Assembly: GCA_033977485.1 (NCBI GenBank)
Contig: CM066997.1
Span: 76,044,634-76,108,633 of the forward strand
Direction: 5' to 3'
From: Hydrangea macrophylla
Lineage: Eukaryota > Streptophyta > Magnoliopsida > Cornales > Hydrangeaceae
Length of the DNA stretch: 64,000 nt
The translations under genes and the position numbers were made by a program. The notes under the pieces are model-generated. The model worked only from the letters and a program-made list of their open reading frames with translations, searched no databases and was not told where the DNA came from. How positions within the stretch are numbered: position 1 is the stretch's first letter; each line of letters starts with the position of its first letter. This document shows positions 21,801-33,610 of the stretch, piece after piece.

Positions 21801-22064
21801 GAGAGAACACTACAATGGAAAGTGTGAAAACAGTACGGTCAATGCAGTGAATAGATGCAGCATCAAGCTTAAAATGAGAATCCTGATATCATAATCTGAG
21901 TCAACATGGCACAGTCCCAGTTACTTTGGATCCTTTATAAATTTTGATCAATGCATGTAAGCATAATTATCGGCCACAAGCAATTGGATACCAATCTAAA
22001 TAATAGAAGATGTAGAGGTACCTAACTGACATTATGCTTCCAGTAAGCATTTTTACCAACAAAA
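18851..22064. other. Intergenic DNA with two exon-like fragments
   Basis: Mostly AT-rich DNA. Two short stretches look exon-like: 19945-19998 (54 bp, between TTGCAG and GT; reads YFQGNDRMKQPFSSLLCE) and 20543-20692 (after an AG; reads ASSPGASLKKDKLDELWFEA and onward). I cannot assign them to a protein, so they may be remnants of a gene or chance. The stretch at 20985-21110 resembles the right arm of the MITE at 39629-40229 (CTAGTTTGTGTCAAACCAAACAGACT). Confidence 0.3.
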
Positions 22065-22212
22065 ATGATAGGGATACACACCAAACGACACACCAGCTTT
22101 AAATGCATGTACCATGTGCTGTGTAAGTGATGCACAAAAAAGTGTGAAAAATTCAAACACAGGGTTCATGCATTTAAAGCACAGTGTGTCGTTTGGTATG
22201 TATCCCTATCAT
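22065..22212. mobile_element. Small foldback MITE
   Basis: ATGATAGGGATACACACCAA at the left pairs with TTGGTATGTATCCCTATCAT at the right. The arms extend inward through AACGACACAC, GCTTTAAATGCATG and their complements. The 148-bp unit would form a long hairpin. No coding sequence; the target duplication is unclear. Confidence 0.65.
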
Positions 22213-22318
22213 TGCTGTTTTACCAATCTAATCGTATCGAATCGCACGATTCAAGTCATGAATCGTGCTATTTTGACGACAAAGGAAATACCAGTTCTCA
22301 ATCCCGATGCTTACTTCT

Positions 22319-22442
22319 AGTTAAGATAGTAGAGAGAAAGTGAAGGCTTAAACAAATTAGGTTAGCCAACACATATATATTTATTCATAAAGAGCAATTA
22401 CAGAAATACCCTTAGACAAATACTAATACTTATATTCTAACT
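22319..22442 (-). repeat. 3' LTR of the Copia element
   Basis: Matches 27155-27292 along its length (TAAGATAGTAGAG, GTTAGCCAACACA, AATTACAGAAATACCCTTAG). The terminal TG/CA dinucleotides are mutated here. Confidence 0.8.
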
Positions 22443-22826
22443 CTCCCCCTCAAGCTGGAGCATAGATATCTATCATGCCCAGTTTGTTACAAAGATCACA
22501 GAACGGTCCTTTACTTGGTGCCTTGGTAAGAATGTCTCCTAGTTGATCACTAGACCTAACAAAAGAAGTAACAATTTTCTTTCTCATAACCATATCTCTA
22601 ATAATATGTCAATCAACTTCAATATGCTTGGTCCTCTCGTGAAACACTGGATTACTCGTAATATACATAGGTGCCTGATTATCACAACACATCTTCATAG
22701 GTTTACCACTTGCAAACTCCATCTCTTGCAGAATAGTCTTCACCCATAACAACTCACACGCAATATGAACCATAGCTCCATACTCAGCCTCTGCACTTGA
22801 CCTTCCAACTGACTAGATACGCAGAA

Positions 22827-25800
22827 TCATGATACTGAACGTCTATCAAGACTATCTCCTGCCCAACTAGCATCTGAGAAACCAACTACTTCCAAGCTAT
22901 CTAAAGGCTTCAACACTAAGCCTTTACCAGGAGCACCTTTCAAATACCTCAATATACGGCACACTGCTTCCCAATGTGATAACTTGGGATTCTGCATAAA
23001 CTGACTAACAACTCCGACAAAGAAGGTGATATTAGGTCGAGTCACGGTTAAATAAATCAACTTACCCACAAATCTTCTATACCGTCCAGCATCATTGAAG
23101 TCTTCTCCATCATCTTTACTAAACCTTATATTTGAATCCAGTGGAGTGTCAACAGGTTTTGAGCCCATAAATCATGTTTCATCTAGAAGGTCAAGAACAT
23201 ACTCTCTTTGGGATAAGAAAATTCCTTCCTGAGACCTTGCTACCTTAATACCCAAAAAATACTGTAGTAGCCCAACTCCTTCATATGAAAATGCTTACTT
23301 AAATGAGACTTCAATAACTATATACCTTCACTATCATTGCCAGTAATCACTATATCATCCACATAAACTGCTAAAACAATCGTACCTTTCTCACAGTTTC
23401 TCACAAAACTGAATGATCAAAGCTAGTTCTTTTCAACCCATATGAACTAGCTACTTGGCTAAACTTGTCAAACCAAGCCCTTGGAGACTAGGCCGTAAAT
23501 GGCTTTCTTCAACCTACATACTTTATGTGACTCCCCCTGAGCAACATACCTAGGAGGTTGCTCCATATACACCTCCTCTTGTAGGTCACCATGAAAAAAG
23601 GCATTCTTGATTTCAAGTTGATAAAGAGGCCATCCCTGAGTAACAGCGACAGATAATAAAATTCGATCAGAATTGAGGTAAGCCACAAGTGAAAAAGTTT
23701 CAAAGTAATCAACACCAAAGGTCAGAGTGTACCTTTTAGCCACCAAACGAGCTTTCAACCGTTCAACAGTACCAGCAGGATGATACTCAACCAAATAAAC
23801 CCAACGACAATCAACAACATGTTTCCCAGAAGGTAGATCAGTTAACTCTCACGTACCATTATTGGACAATGCCGCATCTCATCATCCATAGCACTCTTCC
23901 AACCCGGAGAAACCAATGCCCGAGTATGAGACTGAGGAATAGATACTGAAGATAAAGCACTAACAAAGGAACAAAGTGGAGACGATAAATGAGAATATGA
24001 GACAACTTGATCAATAGGATGGTGAGTGCAAGAACGAGTACCTTTTCGAAGGGCGATAGGGAGATCAGGAGATTGGAGAACCTCAGCCGAAGTTGATGAT
24101 GATGGAGGTAGAGTTGGCGGGTCATCAGTACCGGATGGCTTGTCACGACGGCGATACACCTGCAAGGCATGAGAACTAGAAGGAGAAGGAATGGGCAAGG
24201 GAATAGAGGACGACGGAGCAAGAACATCAACAACTTAGGAAGCACCGGAGGACGAAAAAAATGATGTACCTTCAAAGAAGGTAATATCTACACTAACCAC
24301 ATAACGACGACTCTAAGGATTCCAGCATTTATAACCTTTCTGAGTGCGAGAATATCCCACAAATATACATTTGGTGGCTCGAGAATCCAACTTATCATGC
24401 AACACAACCAAACACAAGGGTGGTAAGGCAAACAATGACCTATCTGGATAGAGAACAGAATGAAGAATGCCACCACGTAAAACAGATGAAGGCATGCAGT
24501 TAATAAGATAACAGGCAGTGAGTACAGCATCCCCCCAAAGATGTTTAGGAACATGCATATGCAGCATAATAGTTCGGGCAACCTCAAGAAGATGTCTATT
24601 TTTGCGTTCAATGACACCATTCTGTTGTGGAGTATAACCACAAGAATATTGATGAAGTATCCCCTAAAAATCACAATAGGTCTGAAGAGCTCATTTAACA
24701 TATTCCAAAGTACTATCAGATTGTAAAATACGAATAGTGCAACCAAACTGAGTCATAATTTCTTTATGAAATAATTGAAAAATAGAAGAAATATCCGAGC
24801 GTTCTTTCATTAAAAATAACCATGACATCCTGGAACAATCATTCACAAAAGACACAAAATAAGAAAAACCTAGCAGACTCTGATGTCTAGACGGACTCCA
24901 AACGTCGGAATGAACCAACTCAAAAGGAGTGGCCCAACGATTATTTTGACGTAAAGGAAAAGACACTCTATGATGCTTACCTAACACTCTAAACTAGACA
25001 TAGACTTAAATGATGGGAAAACCAACTTCAAGGACTGTAGTGAAGGATGACCCAGACGGCAATGCCATTGATGTGGTGAAACAGCTGCATATAAAGCCGT
25101 CGAATTATTCGATGTTGAATGTTGTTCCCGGTAATAAAGACCATCCCGCTCACGACCTCCACCAATCATCGTATTATAGTTGATATCCTAAAAAACACAA
25201 TGAGAGAGATAAATGTTACAGAACAGTTTAGAGATTTAGTAAGTTGACTGACTGATAGGAGACTAAAGGGAAATTAAGGAATATAATTTACAGATGACAA
25301 TGAAAGAGATGAATTGGGAGAAACAGAACCATGACCAATAATAGTACAAGATCGTCCATCAGCTAAAACAACTGAGGGTTGTGTGGGTGGACTAAGTGAT
25401 TGGGTAAATACATTGGACTTACAAATCATATGTGTCGAAGCTCCTAAGCCGATGACCTGTAATGAAGGAGCAAATGAAGAAAAACATGAAATGATACGTG
25501 ATTGTGCAAAACCAGCAATATCAGACAAGGCGAGTTATTATTGTTGGACTAAGGCGTTGTATTCCTCTCCGGAAAGAGTGATAGACTCATTTGAAGATGT
25601 CACTACAAGTGGAGTAGGAATACTAACTTCCTGATGAGACCCAGAAGCATTATCAGAAGAGAACAGAGCTGGATTAGGCAAGGTCTCCCACAGCTTACCA
25701 CATAGATCATAACACCTATCCACAGTATGATTGTCACCACCAAAATGGGTGCAATAAAGAGAACCACGGCCTCGACCAAAACCACGACCACGTCCCAGAG

Positions 25801-26521
25801 GACCTCTTCTTCCTCTTCTTCCTCAATTACCATTAAACATAGGTGGGGAATTGCCAAAACCACGACCACCGCGACCTCGATTATTACTAGGAAAATTGTT
25901 ATGACCACGAAAGGCCCCTCTATATCCCGCAGATGTTACAAGTGCAGAATTATCTTTTCCAACAGGCTCAGAAGGGGAGGAAGACTCTGTACACAAGAAT
26001 ACACATTTCCCAGAGAGGGAATACTACCATCACTTGCCAAAATCTGGGATTTAACTGACTGAAGGTTCGAATGTAACCCAGATAGAAACTTGGAGACGTA
26101 AAACTCTTCACGTTGATTCTTGATAATTTCAATGTCTGTGTGATAGGATGATATTGATTCAACTCATCCATTAAACCTTTGAAATTATTGTAGTATTCAC
26201 TAACAGATTTATCACCCTGTTGAAGCAGAAACAAATTTGATAAACCTCATAAACCCGAGAAACATTCTTTTCCATTCAAAAAGTTTCATGGATAGACTCC
26301 CAAATATCTTTGGCTGATGACAAAAACACAACACCCGAATACACAGAAGATTCCATGCTATTCCACAACCAGGACATAACCACATAATTCTCAGATACCC
26401 AATTCTCATAATCCTTACTATCCTTAGATGGAGCAACAAACTTAATATAATTCAACTTCTTCCTAGCCCCTAAGGCGACTTTCATAGATTGAGCCCACAG
26501 CAAATAATTAATTAGACCCAT
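22827..26521 (-). pseudogene. Copia gag-pol remnant
   Basis: Reading downwards: gag core at 26521-25970 (LLWAQSMKVAL, SVSEYYNNFKGLMDEL); GAG-pre-integrase at about 25120-25000 (HQWHCRLGHPSLQSLK); integrase core at 24987-24691 (FELVHSDVWSPS, SFVNDCSRMSW); C-terminal integrase part at 24567-24313 (LWGDAVLTACYLIN, CIFVGYS); RT start at 23794-23468 (LKARLVAKRYT, QLEIKNAFFHGDL); RNase H at 23168-22827 (YLTVTRPNITFFV, FSDASWAGD). The RT catalytic YVDD region falls in a disrupted stretch (about 23345-23375). Several frameshifts and stops separate the blocks. Confidence 0.85.
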
Positions 26522-27154
26522 TCAACTTGGTAGTTATAATTTGCGTACTTACAACATCAGACGAGGAGATCGAACCCTTCTTGCCAACCATAATAACGAT
26601 AGGAGTCTTAGACGAATCCTAAAAATTGTTGATTTAACACTAAACGCAAAGCAACATCAACATCAAAAAAGAAACACAAACAGAACTAACCAATGAGGTC
26701 CATGGGGGGACCGAGATAATACTAATGGAGGAAAACACCAATCAAACTAGTCCAATCAAAGAACCCGTGATGTAAATATGTCCTCTGATAGAAACGAAGG
26801 AGAAATACGGAGGAACAACCAGATTAGAGTGGCCAGTGTGGGTCTCAGCCTGATTGAGGATGCCGACTGAGGTAAAAGAGGATTGGGGGGTCTTGGTTTA
26901 GCTAGGGTAGTCATGGTGTGGCTCGGTTAGGGTAGAGAATGATGGGGTGAGTCTCGGTTTAGTCTAGGATGTCCAGTGTGGGGTGCGGCTGGGTCTGGTG
27001 GGCTGTGTGTTGGGTTCAGCTGGTGGTTTGGAAGGGCTGTTAGGTTGCGGCTATGGCATGGGAGGTTCGGCTAATGGTGTACGTGGTATTGTATGGTGGC
27101 GCAGGTGGTGTGTGGTGGTGGCGTAGAAACTCTAGAGCCTGGGTTCTAATAATA

Positions 27155-27204
27155 TGCTAAGATAGTAGAGGGAAAGTGAAGACTTAACCAATTTAAGTTA
27201 GCCA

Positions 27205-27239
<35 letters not shown>

Positions 27240-27292
27240 AAGAATAATTACAGAAATACCCTTAGACTAATACCAATACTTATATTCTAGCA
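27155..27292 (-). repeat. 5' LTR of the Copia element
   Basis: Minus-strand ends are TGCTAGAATATAAG and ATCTTAGCA, so TG..CA termini are kept. It is longer than its partner mainly because of a CA/TA microsatellite expansion near 27207-27238. Confidence 0.8.
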
Positions 27293-28429
27293 CTTGTATT
27301 TGGTTGACTTAGTATTTGGAATGATAAACACGATGACCTAACGGCTTGAATGACAAAAGATAAATTATGTAGAAATATTTCTATTAAACGATGTAGAAAT
27401 AAGAGAGTAACTATTGTTACATGAAATGTTAATTTATCATGTCCCATATTATAAATAGGAAATAGCCAAAAAAAAATTTAAAAAAAATTAATAATAATAC
27501 ATAAATGGGGAAGTAAAGAAAAAGAACAAAATGAATTGAAATTCACTGCAGTAAATAATGATTAACAATTTCGTAACTAAGCTAAAAAAAAAATTACCAC
27601 TGCATATTTAAAATTGAGGAGTTGACATTCTACTCATGGATGTCGAAGTCATTAAATCTTTCCTTGATCCTGAATCATGCTTAGGCCATTCTATATACCC
27701 TTCAAGCAAGCATCTGCTATCTAATGGTATGTTTGGAATGACAATTTCGGAATTCATTCTTACCAATTATAATCATCCATATTAGTAATTTATTTTAAAT
27801 ATGCATCTAATACAATTTTTACTTCTTCACAAAAACATGCCTTACTTGCTTATGCTTTTAAGCTAGAGACGGTATTTTGCACATGAGGACATGAGTTGAG
27901 AGTTAAGAGAACCCAATGCTTCTCAACTTCTATAGCAAATTCGTCTCACATAATGTTTCTATCTCCATCTATATTCCTCTTTCGGCTGTTTTCTCTCTAT
28001 ACATAAAATATATCAATATTGGTACATGTACTTTGTGAATTTTAAAAAATAAAATTCGAATTTTAGAAAAATGTCCATCATTTGAGGTTTACAAATTTTA
28101 AAGGTAAGTCCGACTTTTATTTTAGCCTAAAGTTTTTTATTGGTAAAACTTAAATCACATTCAATCCTTTCACCATACAACTTGAAAATTATCAAGACCA
28201 AAATACCCCTCGCATCTAGAATAGCATGTCCATCATGAAACTACACAAAAAAGAGAGAAAGTGGCGGGCGAAAATCGATGCCTGAGGACCACCATCATCA
28301 CTCCACCGACGACCGACATCGCCACCACCAACCACTTCCTCTGCCACTACCGTCTCCACCAACGAACGCCATCGCCCAACCTCCACCAACGACCGCCATC
28401 GCCCTTCACATCCTACTGGTTGTTTGTCA
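27293..28429. other. Intergenic DNA, no gene recognised
   Basis: AT-rich to about 28250. The stretch 28260-28420 is GC-richer and built of loose CCACCAACGACCGCCATC-type repeats. The overlapping ORFs there come from this low-complexity tract. Confidence 0.4.
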
Positions 28430-29713
28430 CTATGAAGCATGGACACTCCATTTTTGGTGTCGTTTGCGTTTCTAACACTTCGCGGACACGGACACGGACA
28501 CGGACACGGCAGGACACGTACGAGACATGGCTGTCTAAGTGTCGGATTAAATTAAATTAATTGATAATTTCGGACACGTCGGGGACACTTTCATGACACG
28601 TCAGGACACTCCGGGTACACTTTCGTGACACACCTGATAGTCTTTTGTTGTTTTTTTTTTTTTTTTTTTGAGAGAGATCTGGTGGTCATTTTAAGATATG
28701 TAATACTTAGGGGGGTCCAAATGAAATACAGAAAACTACAATGAGTATATAACTTCTTACATTAGTAACCCTACCTCTTAAACCCAAAAAAAAAACTCAC
28801 GAGGCTGCTGAGAGGAGATTGAGTGACGATGGTGGCAGCGGCTGACTCCAGCGATGGCTCTGGCAAAGGCGAGTGCTTCGGCGAGGTTGAGGGCTCACAC
28901 AAGGTCTCTGGCGAGGTCGAGGGCTCTGGCGAACTGCTCTTCTTCTTCTTCGACGAGGTAAGTTCGATGTATTTTTCTTTATTCTTTTTCTTTTTAGTTC
29001 ACGATTTTTCTTTATCTTTATTCTTCTAGATCTACTAGTCTCCAATAATCTAGCCTCTCTCCTCCTCCTGGTCGTGCGCCTCAGGGTGTACAAGGTTCCC
29101 CTGCTCTCTCTCTCTCTCTCTCTCCTACGGCTGCTGCTGTATAATAAAGGATAAGAACTTAAGGAAACCCTAGATATAATGTGTAGATATATGTATATTA
29201 AAACACTTAGCATTTATTATGAACAAACCCCATAAGTTCTTACAATATTAAAACCTAATTCAACTATTATATTACTTCTTTGCAAATAACACCACATAAC
29301 TTATCTTATTAAAAAAACCTCCACATAACTTATGTATATTACTTCTTTGCAAATAACACCACATAACTTATCTTATTAAAAAAACCTCCACATAAATTAT
29401 GTTTATCTAATGCTTTTAGTTTTTACCTCAAATTTATATTATTTCTAAAAGAGCCATAAAGAAATCATCAATTTAAAAGTATGACTCACTATCTTTATCT
29501 CAATATTATATTTTTCATGTATTTTTTGTAAAGTATTTTTCATTATATTTTAAGTTTTTTTTTTATACTTAAAATCAAATTATATTTTTAAAAAATATTT
29601 TTTTATTCGAAGTATCCTAGCCGTCTCCGTATCCTATAGTTTTGGGATTTGCCGTTTCGCCGTCTCCGTGTCGTATCGTGTTCGTGTCGCATGTCCGTAT
29701 CCGTGCTACATAG
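28430..29713. mobile_element. hAT-like non-autonomous element (CTATGAAGCA family), copy 2
   Basis: Termini CTATGAAGCATGGA and TCCGTGCTACATAG are inverted copies. The flanks GTTTGTCA (28422-28429) and GTTTGTCG (29714-29721) are an 8-bp duplication with one mismatch. Subterminal arrays of GGACACGGACACGG on the left and CGTCTCCGTGTCGTATCGTG on the right recall copy 1 in cpFtsY intron 5. A GC-rich block at 28800-28960 with GGCGAGGTCGAGGGCTC repeats differs from the AT-rich rest and may be captured DNA. No transposase. Confidence 0.6.
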
Positions 29714-29721
29714 GTTTGTCG

Positions 29722-31084
29722 TAATGGTGGAAACACAATGGATCTGAACTCCTCTATCAGATCTGATCAACGAGATTACAGTCAAACCATTGAAGACAAT
29801 TCCACTTTTCAACGTGCTGCATTATGGTCCAGATTAGGAGATTGAAGCTCATCAACTTCATTTCATGGACACGCCTATAAATCTTGCAGAGTGTTTTTCC
29901 CTCATCTTGCATCAATGGGGTATCATTAGTGAACTGACAGGTCACTTGATCTTAGGCTTTGGCGAGCGAAAGGTTTTATGCATTGCTGCTTGTGTGAAAT
30001 TTATAAATTTTGCATAACTATCTCTGTAAAATTACGTGACATTTACAATTTTGATATTACTATCTTTAAAGAGTTGTTTTAGTGCTTGTTTAGCCAAAGT
30101 TTTTTTTTAATGTTTGCTGTGTAACTATCTTTGTAACGTTATGTGAAATTTCGCATAACTAGATATGTGAAATTTCATATGCTGGAGTGAATTTCACTAA
30201 ATTTTTCTTTTCACAAATTTCCTATAACAAGTTATGTGAAATTTCATATGCTGAAGTGAATTTCACATAACTTTTTCTGAAATGTGAAATTTCACATTAC
30301 TTTTTATGTTCACAAGTTATGTGAAATTTCACATAACCAGTTATGTGAAATTTCACATGACTTTTTCTGTTCACAAATTCACATAACTAATTATGTGAAA
30401 TTTCACATTACTTTTTTTTTTTCCAAAATTTTATAGCTACAATGGTGTACTTGTTTGATAGATCCCATCGAATAGATTTTGAAAATATAAATGTTATTGA
30501 AAAATGATTTCTGGATTGAAAGTTATGGATTTTTAAAGTTTGCAAAACAATTTAAGAATTTAGTTGTGCGTGGCTGCACATTAGAAATGTTAAATTAGCA
30601 ACCACACATGCGTGACATACAAAGGGAGGGGTACTTTTGTCCAAAAACTTACTATAGGAGTGTTCACTCATATTAAAAGCGGGATAGAGTTTGCACCAAA
30701 AAATCCCATTATTTAGGGCTTTTTGACCACAATCCCCTAAAAAACACTCTCGTCTCGTTCCTTATTGATAATTGATCCAAGACAGTAGTCATTTAGTGCA
30801 TTGTTTTGCCCATCAACTTTTGCAAATATTTTGGGTAAAAAAAAAGTTACTTTAAAATAAGGGTATGTGTTGTAGGACAGAAATTGGGTAAGCTCGCCTG
30901 AGCCAGGTCGACGACGAAGGAGGCACCAGAGCCAGATGAAGCACGAGGAAACAGACTAAAAAGTCACTTAAGCGAGGTAGCGCAATGTAGATGCACAACT
31001 CGAGCAGTTTTAGTTGGTTTAGGAAATATTTCTTTTCTTTTATTTCTATTTTCGTTTTTCGTTTTTTTGGTTTCAACAATGCTA
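29722..31084. other. Intergenic DNA with palindromic repeat array
   Basis: No gene is recognised. It holds the GTGAAATTTCAC array (30138-30420). A stretch at 30625-30735 resembles in layout the right end of the long-inverted-repeat element at 58654-61929 (GGGGTA, then a GTCC/GACC phrase, then CCCATTATTTAGGG), so 30.1-30.7 kb may be a broken relative of it. Confidence 0.35.
30138..30420. repeat. Array of palindromic GTTATGTGAAATTTCACATAAC motifs
   Basis: At least seven copies or near copies of the self-complementary core TATGTGAAATTTCACATA occur at about 30138, 30163, 30229, 30277, 30314, 30340 and 30388. They are separated by TTTTTCTGTTCACAA-like spacers. Every unit could fold on itself. Confidence 0.75.
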
Positions 31085-31148
31085 GGGGCACTAACAAATT
31101 TCACCAACACTCACACCCACACTCTCTCTCTCCTAGTGGCATTGTTGG
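31085..31148. repeat. Inverted-repeat arm to the left of the Gypsy element
   Basis: GGGGCACTAACAAATTTCAC..TAGTGGCATTGTTGG is the inverted copy of 38122-38193 with scattered mismatches. The arm touches the first base of the 5' LTR. Confidence 0.7.
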
Positions 31149-33392
31149 TGTAACACCCGCTCCCGCGATTATTAGTTAATTATGATTTAGCGTGCATTAG
31201 CATAATTAATTGGTATTTGTTAACACATGATTATGTGAGTTTTAACTCATTAGTTGATTATGGGTGCCCAATTTGGGAACCCAGTATTGGCCAATATGAC
31301 AGTTCCAAATTGGGACATGAGTTGAGAAAGTTCCATTGTGATGGGACAAAGTTGTGAAATCACCCTTATGTGCATAAATGTTTATTAAGGCATATGTGAA
31401 ATATTTATATGTTGCTTGGAATATATTATTTACTGCTAGAGACCAATTATGTGGTCATTTGAACTACCGTGGTGAGGACGAATTGAACATGCTACTTAAT
31501 TAGTAGGCTAATTAGAAACTTCATAAAATTATGTGGGACCACTTACGGGACCCACGCGAAACATAGACAAACACTCACTTAAGTTTGGGATAGTTCTAAT
31601 AAGTTTCATAATCAACAGGGGTATAAATGCAGAACTAATAAATATGGGGGAGGTCATAATAAAACTACAAACTTTGGAATACATGTGGAATGACACATGT
31701 ATTATGACTCACCACTTTGGAGTCATCTCCATCCTTAGGCAATACACCAAGATTTACAGAGGAGAGGTTAGAACGAGAATTGACAACGAAATTCGACGAC
31801 GCTGACAACGTCAATCGATACGCCGTTCAACACCCAATTTCAATTCCGAGACCGGATTTGGACTCGTGGGGGTGAGCTCTACGTTTTGGTACCGATTTCA
31901 TTGAGTATAATCGTCGTATTTCTCGCAACCCAATTCGGAGCGGTAATCCGTAGTTTGTCAAACTCAAGTAGGATTTGAACCCGGAGTAGATTTAGGCTTT
32001 AATTTCTTAACTAGGAGCGAATTGCAAAGAGAGGAGTGGTTTCAATCTTGTTTTTGGATGAGATTCGTGGTTATGTTCTTTGGGTGTTAATAACATGCCT
32101 ATTTAGCTTAATTACTCATGTTTAGCTATGATTTTGTGAAAAGCAAGGTGATATGTTTATGTGAGCATGTTTAATTGTCTATGTAGGTCAAAGGAAAGTT
32201 TGTATGAATCTGCCATGAGATTGTTTCGTGGTGACAACCACCTATTGCCGACAAAGGCATTGGACCGCACGCGTGAGGCGTGGGTCATTGGCTTGTGCCG
32301 TGGACTATCAGGGGAGTCGCGGACTTGCGGGTAGTGGTGGACGAAATACTTGCTTATCCAGAGATCATTTTATTTGTTGAGTTGAATATAAGCATTGATA
32401 TGACATCTGTGTGATTGATTGATCTCTCACTAAGCATATAGCTTATATACTGTAATGGGTATTGAATAACCATTGTAGATGAGCACGACGGCCAGAATCC
32501 GAGAAGATGAACTTAGGGGTTTGTGGAGTTCGGGAAGCTTGTAAATGTAGTAGCTTCATGTATATGGTTGTTTTTGAGTAAAACTAGTAGTTTGTAATAG
32601 CTAACTTGAATTTGTGCTAAAACTTGGTGAGTTATGTTAGCTTTAGTTCAATCGCTCCAAGACTCGTGTAAATGTTGTAACCAGAGCTTAGAATGTTGTT
32701 GATACCTTTCAAACTCATGTTTTGTGGTTTGGAGTATATTGGTTGAGAGTTGAGTTCAAAATTATTTGTTTTGTTTGGTTTTGTGGAAAATTTGGAATTT
32801 AGGAGTATTGTAACATTTTGGAGATCTTGTCTAATGTTTAAAAACATGCTAATATATCTTGGGAATGGTTTGGAACGATTTTAGAATGGTTTTGAAGTGT
32901 TTTTGGAAAGTTTCATGAAATTTGGTTTGGTTTTGAGAGTGTTTGGAATCTGCAGAACAAGAGAAACTGCTGTCAAAATGAGTGTTGCAGAATCCGGATC
33001 GATCTGGGTTTGGAGCGGATCGATCCGGTGCATGTGGAGATACCAAAAATGAGGTTCTGTTAAAACCGGATATCCTGTCCGGTTTTGGAGCGGATCGATC
33101 CGCAGGTCATTTTGCTGCACGGTCGACTTTTACGAAAACGGACATAACTTCTTCTAGAAAATTTGGTTTCACGTGCCGTCTTTTGCGTTGGAACCGGGAC
33201 TCAAAAACCTATCTTTTGGTATAAAATTTGTTATACTTTATTAAAGACCATTTTGTCCTTGGGCTTGTTTTGTGTAACTCAAAGGTTGATTTGAGCGTGT
33301 TTTCATTCCTATTTATTCCTAACTTGGTGTTTGAAGGCCTTGGTGGCGTGCCACGCGTCCTAGGTTCACATGTGTGGATCCGAGGCGTGCCA
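31149..33392 (+). repeat. 5' LTR of the Gypsy element
   Basis: A 2.24-kb LTR beginning TGTAACACCCGCTCCCGCG and ending GGCGTGCCA. The last 743 bp match the truncated 3' LTR closely. It contains CGGATCGATCCG palindromes at about 32995-33105. Confidence 0.75.
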
Positions 33393-33397
33393 TTTAG

Positions 33398-33410
33398 TGG
33401 TATCAGAGCA
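33398..33410 (+). other. Primer binding site (initiator tRNA-Met type)
   Basis: TGGTATCAGAGCA is the standard sequence complementary to the 3' end of initiator tRNA-Met, used to prime reverse transcription. It lies five bases after the LTR. Confidence 0.85.
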
Positions 33411-33610
33411 ATAGGCTTAGAAACTTTGGGGCGAGAGACGACGACTTGAGAGTAACGCGTAGATATTGAGCATGTAGATGCATCACATGTATGCATATGG
33501 TTATTGATGCTATGTTATGATAGTTTAATCATTTATATCACATATGATATATGGCATAGCATCCATAGTATTTATGCATATGTGACTGACAAGCAAGAAT
33601 TTTAAGAAAA

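Larger units (their letters stand above)
22319..27292 (-). mobile_element. Ty1/Copia retrotransposon, minus strand, decayed
   Basis: Short LTRs of 124 bp (22319-22442) and 138 bp (27155-27292) flank a gag-pol in the Copia order gag, integrase, reverse transcriptase, RNase H. The minus-strand sequence next to the 3' LTR is CAGCTTGAGGGGGAG, the usual polypurine tract of this group. Flanks CTTCT (22314-22318) and CTTGT (27293-27297) agree at four of five bases, a plausible aged 5-bp target duplication. All domains carry stops or frameshifts, so it cannot move by itself. The untranslated leader, next to the LTR at 27155, is unusually G/T-rich (about 26870-27130). Confidence 0.85.

Noticed and set aside
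28216..29213. Several ORFs rich in Thr, His, Pro or Arg
   Set aside because: They come from low-complexity and GC-rich repeats around and within a hAT-like element; none resembles a protein family.
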